Positions 59,293 to 64,000 of a stretch of DNA of 64,000 bases are shown in pieces. Below the pieces are notes generated by a model. The model made no database searches. It saw only the letters and a program-made list of their open reading frames with translations, and was not told where the DNA came from. The stretch comes from Mycobacteroides saopaulense (GTDB taxonomy: Bacteria > Actinomycetota > Actinomycetes > Mycobacteriales > Mycobacteriaceae): positions 3,658,001-3,722,000 of the forward strand of contig NZ_CP010271.1 of assembly GCF_001456355.1 (NCBI RefSeq), read 5' to 3'. Positions within the stretch are counted from its first letter, which is position 1. The number at the start of each line of letters is the position of its first letter. The translations under genes were made by a program, and so were the position numbers.

Positions 59293-59310
59293 TGTCAACG
59301 TAGATTGACA
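59293..59310. promoter_or_regulatory. HTH/ClpN operator, proximal copy
   Basis: TGTCAA-N6-TTGACA, 3 bp upstream of the HTH start. The half-sites equal those at 40.44-40.49 kb; the spacing between them is one base shorter. Confidence 0.62.
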
Positions 59311-59318
59311 CATAGGGC

Positions 59319-59338
59319 TTGTCAAGAAAAGTTGACAA
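59319..59338. promoter_or_regulatory. HTH/ClpN operator, distal copy
   Basis: TTGTCAA-GAAAAG-TTGACAA is a perfect 7-6-7 dyad, 27 bp centre to centre from the proximal copy. Confidence 0.65.
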
Positions 59339-59418
59339 ACAAGAGTGCACCTCGACACGCCCGTTTATGGCGCGAAGATGCGATACAAATCCGCCACGAG
59401 GCGGAGTGTCGGCGAGGG

Positions 59419-59754
59419 CTAGTCGGTGTCGGAGGTCGCCGACCCTGCGGCTCCGCCGGGCTTCTCGCCGCGCAGGCGTGCCTGTAGGTCGGCACGATCG
59501 GCCCGGCGCCGCTCGTCGACGACGGCGATGCTCGCGGTCACCCGACGGCGCAGCGGCGCGAACACGGCCATGCCCAACGGCAGCGCGATGATCAGCGCGA
59601 ACAGAATTGCGATCGCCAGCGGGAAGTCCTGGTAACCGATGAGCCGGGCCACCCAAAAGATCACCAGCGTCAAGACGACCGCAAGACCTAACCGCGCCAG
59701 GGTGTACAACGCGATGTCGATAGCGAGCCGGCTCCCCGGCGACCGTTCAGCCAC
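59419..59754 (-). CDS. DUF4229 membrane protein (Rv0531-like)
   Basis: The 111-residue protein starts at a GTG. Two transmembrane helices (ALYTLARLGLAVVLTLVIFW and PLAIAILFALIIALPLGMAV) are followed by a charged, coiled-coil-like tail with ASIAVVDERRRADRADLQAR. This is the DUF4229 layout. Function is unknown. It is divergent from the 53-residue membrane protein gene. Confidence 0.82.
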   Translation of the reverse strand: MAERSPGSRLAIDIALYTLARLGLAVVLTLVIFWVARLIGYQDFPLAIAILFALIIALPLGMAVFAPLRRRVTASIAVVDERRRADRADLQARLRGEKPGGAAGSATSDTD

Positions 59755-59830
59755 GTCACCACCCTATCGCTGCACCGAACACCAACCTTGGCCGCGCGTA
59801 TATTCGGAGTTAGTTGTTCAGGAGGCTCTT

Positions 59831-59992
59831 GTGTATTACGTGCTCATCGCGCTCGTGCTCGGCGCGCTGATCTACGCCGGGTGGCGAATCAGTCAGTCGG
59901 TCCCGACCCGTCCCCAGACCCGGGTGACCGGCCCCGACGACGACCCCGAATTCCTCTGGCGCATCAGCAAGAACGATCCGTCGGGGCCGTAA
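59831..59992 (+). CDS. 53-residue single-helix membrane protein (Rv0530A-like)
   Basis: It starts at a GTG preceded by GGAGGC. VYYVLIALVLGALIYAGWRI is one membrane helix, followed by a short cytoplasmic tail ending DDDPEFLWRISKNDPSGP. A small gene of this type lies between the DUF4229 and MinD-like genes in M. tuberculosis. No function is known. Confidence 0.78.
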   Translation: MYYVLIALVLGALIYAGWRISQSVPTRPQTRVTGPDDDPEFLWRISKNDPSGP

Positions 59993-60014
59993 AGGCACCG
60001 GCGCGCCGCGCGGG

Positions 60015-61517
60015 CTAGCCCTGGAAGGTCTGCTGCTGGCGCTGCGTGCCAGTGAATCCCTGCGCCACCACGGCCGCCAGCTCGATGAGCGCGCGACGCG
60101 TCTGCGGCCGGAGCCGATCCAGGCTGATCTCGGCGCCCTCTTCCAGATGCGGATCGAACGGCACCAAGCGCACCGCACGGCACCGTCGCGAGAAGTGATC
60201 GACGACCTTCTGCATGTCGACCTTGCCCGAACGCGGACGCACCGCGTTGATGACGGCGACCGAGCGACGTACCAGCTCCCGATGCCCATGGGCATCGAGC
60301 CAGTCCAGGGTGGCCGAAGCGCTGCGCGCGCCGTCCACCGAACCAGAACTGATGACAACCAGGGTGTCGGCCTGCTCCAGCACCGACGACATCGCCGAGT
60401 GCATGAGTCCGGTACCGCAGTCGGTGAGCACCACGCTGTAGAAGCGCTCGAGAATCTCCAGGGTGCGCGAGTAGTCCTCGGCGCTGAACGCCTCGGACAC
60501 CGCCGGATCACTTTCCGACGCGAGCACCTCCAGACGACTGGGCCCCTGTGACGTGTAGCTGCGGACGTCGCTGTAGCGCTGGATCGAATTGGCATCGCGC
60601 AACAGGTGCCGCACCGTGGCCGGTGTCTCCAGCGGCACCTTCTGGCTCAGCGTGCCACGGTCCGGGTTCGCGTCGACGGCGATGACGCGGTCACCGCGGA
60701 TGGACGCGAAGGTCGCGCCCAGGGTTGCGGTGACGGTGGTCTTGCCGACGCCGCCCTTGAGGCTCAGCAGCGCGATCTTGTAGCAGCCTTGCAGCGGCTG
60801 ATTCACCTGCGCGACGAGGTCGTTTTCCTCGGTCTTCTTGGTGCCCTCGCCCAGGTTGATCGTCCCGAACGATGCGCGGTATACGGTCTTGCGCCAGCCC
60901 GCAGACGGCGCCGGCTTGTGCGGGCGCAGCAACGCCGAGGTGGACAGGTCACGCGAGGACGGCGGCAGTTCCGGTCGAATCTGCGCGCCGATGCCGGTCT
61001 GCTGGCCACCCACCGGGGTGTAGTAGCGGGAGCCGCCGACGGGGGGCTGCTGGGCCTGCTGCGGAATACCCGACGGCGGGGTGTCGCTGGCCCAGCGATC
61101 CGCCGTGAACGGCGTCGGCTGCGAGGGCTGCTCGCCGGAGTCACTGAATCGGTTGTCGGCCCGGAACCCACCCGAGGATCCGGCCGCGCCGATCGCGGTG
61201 GGATCGGCGTTTTCCTGGCCTCCGGACGGAGTGAAATCAAGCGGTGCGAACGAGCCGCCGAGCGTGTTCAACGAAGGCACCGACGGATCGTGGCCGCCCA
61301 GGCCCGCGAGGTCCTGCTGCGGCGCGAACGGATCCTGGAACGGGACAGCCTGGAACTGCTGGGTCATCTCGTGGGGCTGCTGCGGTGCGCTCTGGCCGTA
61401 CATCACCGGCTGCGCGGGCTCCTGAGCTGCCCATGGCGGGGCCGTCGGTCCACCCTGTGCTTCTTCGGTGTACGGCGACGGTCCATCCGGCGCGCGGTGC
61501 GCGGGATAGTCAGACAT
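60015..61517 (-). CDS. MinD/ParA-like ATPase with Pro/Gln-rich N-terminus (Rv0530-like)
   Basis: The product has 500 residues. Residues 1-200 are Pro/Gln/Ser-rich and disordered. The C-terminal SIMIBI ATPase has the deviant Walker A KGGVGKTT in IALLSLKGGVGKTTVTATLG, VIAVDANPDRGTLSQK and LTDCGTGLMHSAM. The architecture resembles EspI/Rv0530-type proteins of mycobacteria. It may organise membrane or envelope machinery; the partner is unknown. A 13-bp tandem repeat lies 45 bp upstream. Confidence 0.85.
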   Translation of the reverse strand: MSDYPAHRAPDGPSPYTEEAQGGPTAPPWAAQEPAQPVMYGQSAPQQPHEMTQQFQAVPFQDPFAPQQDLAGLGGHDPSVPSLNTLGGSFAPLDFTPSGGQENADPTAIGAAGSSGGFRADNRFSDSGEQPSQPTPFTADRWASDTPPSGIPQQAQQPPVGGSRYYTPVGGQQTGIGAQIRPELPPSSRDLSTSALLRPHKPAPSAGWRKTVYRASFGTINLGEGTKKTEENDLVAQVNQPLQGCYKIALLSLKGGVGKTTVTATLGATFASIRGDRVIAVDANPDRGTLSQKVPLETPATVRHLLRDANSIQRYSDVRSYTSQGPSRLEVLASESDPAVSEAFSAEDYSRTLEILERFYSVVLTDCGTGLMHSAMSSVLEQADTLVVISSGSVDGARSASATLDWLDAHGHRELVRRSVAVINAVRPRSGKVDMQKVVDHFSRRCRAVRLVPFDPHLEEGAEISLDRLRPQTRRALIELAAVVAQGFTGTQRQQQTFQG

Positions 61518-61562
61518 CGATCCCCCAATGCATTGGTTGGACGTGCAGTTCGGACGCGGAGA

Positions 61563-61588
61563 GTTCGGAACGACTGTTCAGAACGACT
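61563..61588. repeat. 13-bp tandem repeat upstream of the MinD-like gene
   Basis: GTTCGGAACGACT is followed directly by GTTCAGAACGACT (12 of 13 identical). A partial third copy, GTTCGGA, is nearby at about 61551. It lies in the promoter region and could be a regulator site. Confidence 0.45.
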
Positions 61589-61640
61589 CAGCATCGCACC
61601 CTATCGCAGGTGTGATGAACCGATCTGGCGGAACAGTTCG

Positions 61641-62600
61641 CTAGCTCACACCAGCGTACGAGTGAAGACCGACCGTCACCAGGTTGACGAAGAACAGGTT
61701 GAACACCATGGCCACGAATCCGGCCACGTTGATCCAGGCCGCCTTCTTGTCCCGCCACCCGGCGGTGGATCGGGCGTGCAGGTAGGCGGCGTAGATGACC
61801 CAGGCCACGAAGGAGACGGTTTCCTTCGGGTCCCATGCCCAGAATCTGCCCCAGGCTTCCTCGGCCCAGATGGCACCGAAGATCACGCCGAATCCGAAGA
61901 TGGGGAATCCGAAGATGGTGGTCCGATACGCCAGCCGGTCCAGAGCCTGGGCATCGGGCAGCTTCGCGGCGAAGGAGTTGTCGGGGAAGTACATCTTGAT
62001 CAGGAACAAGATGCTCGCCACCCCGGCGACCAGGAAAACACCCGATCCGAGGCTTACCACCGACACGTGGATGGGCAACCAGTACGACTGCAGCGCGGGC
62101 ATCACCGGAGCGGCGTAGGTGTAGAGGTACCGGCCGGACACCGTGAGCAGGATGAGCACCGGGATCAGCACGAAAACCCAGAGCGCCCGGTCATACCGTT
62201 TGCGCAGCACGACGGCCGCCGTCACCAGACCGCATGCGCAGGTGAGGTTGATGAACTCGTACATGTTGCCCCAGGGCACCCGCGTGGTGGCCACACCGCG
62301 CAGCACGATGCACACCAGCAGCAATCCGATACCCAGATACACAAGGGCCAGCCCGGCTCCGCCGACCCGCTCACCGAGAGGACGCTTGCCCTGCGGCACC
62401 ACCAGACCCGGCTGGTTCCTGTCGGCGGACACCACCTCACCGCCGGAGCTGACGAGCTCACGCTGGGCGGTCTTGTTGCTCTGCCGGTATGCCAGCTCGA
62501 TGGCCAACAGCACCAGCGCACCGACCATCACCACGATCGCCGAGGTGAAGGCGTAATCGGAGAACCTGGCCAGATTCACATCGATATTGGTCGAATTCAT
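61641..62600 (-). CDS. ccsB: Cytochrome c biogenesis protein CcsB (CcsA-type)
   Basis: This is a 319-residue polytopic protein (about eight helices) with the haem-handling loop WGRFWAWDPKETVSFVAW, the tryptophan-rich WWD-type motif of system II CcsA proteins, and conserved His at NMYEF..., LPIHVSVVSLGSG and YAAYLHARS. It delivers haem to apocytochrome c outside the membrane together with ResB. Its ATG overlaps the resB stop (ATGA). It corresponds to Rv0529. Confidence 0.92.
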   Translation of the reverse strand: MNSTNIDVNLARFSDYAFTSAIVVMVGALVLLAIELAYRQSNKTAQRELVSSGGEVVSADRNQPGLVVPQGKRPLGERVGGAGLALVYLGIGLLLVCIVLRGVATTRVPWGNMYEFINLTCACGLVTAAVVLRKRYDRALWVFVLIPVLILLTVSGRYLYTYAAPVMPALQSYWLPIHVSVVSLGSGVFLVAGVASILFLIKMYFPDNSFAAKLPDAQALDRLAYRTTIFGFPIFGFGVIFGAIWAEEAWGRFWAWDPKETVSFVAWVIYAAYLHARSTAGWRDKKAAWINVAGFVAMVFNLFFVNLVTVGLHSYAGVS

Positions 62601-64000
62601 TCGGCATCCTGATCTTTGTGGCCGTTGCCGGCCATTGCTGTGCCCAGCGGGGGTAGGCCCTCAAGGCAGCGGTCGCACAACCGCTCGAACTCATCGCCCC
62701 AGCCGGAGCTGTCGGTACGCGCAAGCCCTCCGAGCTCCACGTTTACGGTACCCGCGGCCGCCCCCGGAGTCAGCCGCGCCCAAACCCGGCGGCGCTTGAT
62801 GACGAGCGAGACCACCAGGCCCGCCATCATGGTCAGCGCGAAGACCAGCACCCACAGTTGGGCGGGGTCGCGCGACACCTGCAGATTCACGAAGTTGACC
62901 GCACCGTCGAACCTCACGATGGTGCCGTCATTGAGCTTGACCGACTGCCCCGGCAACAGATTGGCGCGGGCCACCTGGTTGAGCCGTTTCTGTTCGATCA
63001 TGCGGGGATCGAGCTCGAAGATCGATTGCGCGCGACCCGAGTCCAGTCCGGTGTCGCCGCGATAGATGTTGATCGCCACGGCGGGCTTGCGCATTTCCGG
63101 GAAACTGGAGGAGAGCAGGGTGCCGTGCAGCTGTTCGGTGGGAGCGAACAGCCCCTGGATGGCAATCTGATTCTTGCGGCGCACGTTGGGATCCGGGTAG
63201 GTACCGGCCGGAGGATCGATGCGCACCGCACCCGAAGACAACAGTGTGGTGGGGTCGTCGGGCCGCCATTGAATCGTCTCGCTGCGTTTGCGCCCGTCCG
63301 GGAAGGTCACCGTGAAGGTGGGCGCATAGCCGTAACCGAGCAGGTACACGCGGTTGCCGTTGACGCGCAGCGGGTGATTCATGGCCAGACGATCGGGCCG
63401 CCACACATTGTTCTGTAGGTCGTCGCCGGCCTGGTACTCGATGTTCGATTCGAATGAATGCGCCTGCCCCGAAGCAAGATACGTGGCCTTGAAGTCCTTG
63501 ACCTTGACGCAGATCGGATCCAGGTCGGTGCCGTCGACGGTGTTACCTGCCCGGAACGAGTCGAAGGCCGCGGGCGACGAGGAGCAGAATCCGGGACCGT
63601 TGTTGGCGATGACGATGACATTGCCCTCATAGCCGAACAGCTTGCCGACCGCAAAGGCCACCAACAGACCCACCAGCGACAGGTGGAAGACCAGATTTCC
63701 GAACTCGCGCAGGTAGCCCTTCTCCGCGGAAATCTCGGTGGCGTCGCCGTTCTGACGGGTGGTGCTGCGCCAGTGCCGGAGCCGATGGGCAATGGCCCCG
63801 GCCAGCTCCTCCTGATCCGCGGCGACGGTTCGGTCGGCGTGTTTAGGCAGCCGCCCCAGGTTCCGAGGCACCGGAACCGGCTGCGCGCGAAGAGCCTTGG
63901 CGTGTTCGACGGTTCTGGGGATGATGCATCCCACCAGCGAGACGAACAACAGCACGTAGATCGCCGTGAACCAGAAACTGGAGAACACGTCGAAGGCCTG
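62597..64000 (-). CDS. resB: Cytochrome c biogenesis protein ResB (5' end missing)
   Basis: The frame is open to the right window edge, so the start lies outside. 467 codons are visible, beginning QAFDVFSSFWFTAIYVLLFV. Membrane helices occur near the visible N-terminus, at LVFHLSLVGLLVAFAVGKLF and near the C-terminus (LWVLVFALTMMAGLVVSLVI), with a large extracytoplasmic domain between. ResB works with CcsB in system II haem attachment. The unit ends in a charged tail (HKDQDAE). It corresponds to Rv0528. Confidence 0.92.
   Translation of the reverse strand, partial: QAFDVFSSFWFTAIYVLLFVSLVGCIIPRTVEHAKALRAQPVPVPRNLGRLPKHADRTVAADQEELAGAIAHRLRHWRSTTRQNGDATEISAEKGYLREFGNLVFHLSLVGLLVAFAVGKLFGYEGNVIVIANNGPGFCSSSPAAFDSFRAGNTVDGTDLDPICVKVKDFKATYLASGQAHSFESNIEYQAGDDLQNNVWRPDRLAMNHPLRVNGNRVYLLGYGYAPTFTVTFPDGRKRSETIQWRPDDPTTLLSSGAVRIDPPAGTYPDPNVRRKNQIAIQGLFAPTEQLHGTLLSSSFPEMRKPAVAINIYRGDTGLDSGRAQSIFELDPRMIEQKRLNQVARANLLPGQSVKLNDGTIVRFDGAVNFVNLQVSRDPAQLWVLVFALTMMAGLVVSLVIKRRRVWARLTPGAAAGTVNVELGGLARTDSSGWGDEFERLCDRCLEGLPPLGTAMAGNGHKDQDAE

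Noticed and set aside
58237..59487. Open frame starting behind GGAGG at 58228
   Set aside because: Third-position GC is clearly lower than in neighbouring genes and the frame runs antisense through the ClpN and HTH genes. The GGAGG is part of a dyad.
60606..62612. 668-codon open frame on the plus strand across the MinD-like and CcsB genes
   Set aside because: It spans two well-supported opposite-strand genes and their intergenic gap, has no recognisable motif, and has the composition of an antisense frame.

Overview
The window reads as the chromosome of a rapidly growing mycobacterium, most probably of the chelonae-abscessus group (Mycobacteroides). Coding density is high and third codon positions are GC-rich. 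GTG starts and 4-nt stop/start overlaps are common. The right two thirds carry the mycobacterial menaquinone and cytochrome c biogenesis neighbourhood (menA, menB, menC, menD, menE, menG, menJ, grcC1, htpX, gpsA, yajQ, pitA, ccsB, resB), in the order I recall for M. tuberculosis Rv0566c to Rv0528. The genus is recognised from gene content; the species is inference.

Region 1 (1-2.4 kb) looks like a DosR-type dormancy cluster: the start of an Rv2004c-like phosphotransferase/ATPase, an Acg-like nitroreductase and a universal stress protein. Two GGGAC-N4-GTCC-like boxes lie in the divergent promoter.

Region 2 (2.4-17.8 kb) is the most unusual part. It is an accessory island ending near a tRNA-Tyr gene. 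It holds two subtilisin-type proteases, stand-alone I9-type propeptide proteins, a glutamyl-endopeptidase-like S1 protease, an alpha/beta hydrolase, a small beta-sandwich protein, a DUF3616 protein, a CotH-type kinase, a phage holin-like membrane protein, and a catalase-fold haem protein. A PIOX-type fatty acid alpha-dioxygenase and a 900-residue P-loop/LuxR regulator complete it. None of the proteases shows a classical signal peptide. A 16-bp dyad, GAGTA-N6-TACTC, lies 37-92 nt upstream of six transcription units in the island. A seventh copy, at 47.77 kb, lies upstream of a membrane-anchored HTH-like protein and a Thr/Ser/Val-rich surface protein. I infer one undescribed regulon linking oxylipin or peroxide chemistry to a protease set, possibly controlled by the LuxR protein.

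Region 3 (18-31 kb) runs from tRNA-Tyr, yajQ, a LysE exporter, an F420-type LLM enzyme and gpsA into an accessory oxidation cluster. That cluster has a KshB-like reductase, an SDR, a Baeyer-Villiger monooxygenase, an AurF-type diiron oxygenase, an AurF paralogue lacking every diiron ligand, a DUF4873 protein, a TetR repressor with a 24-bp palindrome, and a thioesterase.

Region 4 (31-54 kb) is the menaquinone core, interrupted by small accessory blocks: an HTH-ClpN regulator, a deazaflavin enzyme, a GGDEF cyclase overlapping a pirin, GNAT/AhpD, and the box-linked membrane pair. Region 5 (54-64 kb) holds pnp, an exported Tat/lipoprotein superoxide dismutase, menA, a second ClpN/HTH locus with operators resembling those of the first, an Rv0530-like MinD ATPase, and the ccsB/resB system II haem-lyase genes. 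resB runs off the right edge.

Functions are assigned from motifs read by eye; no database search was run.
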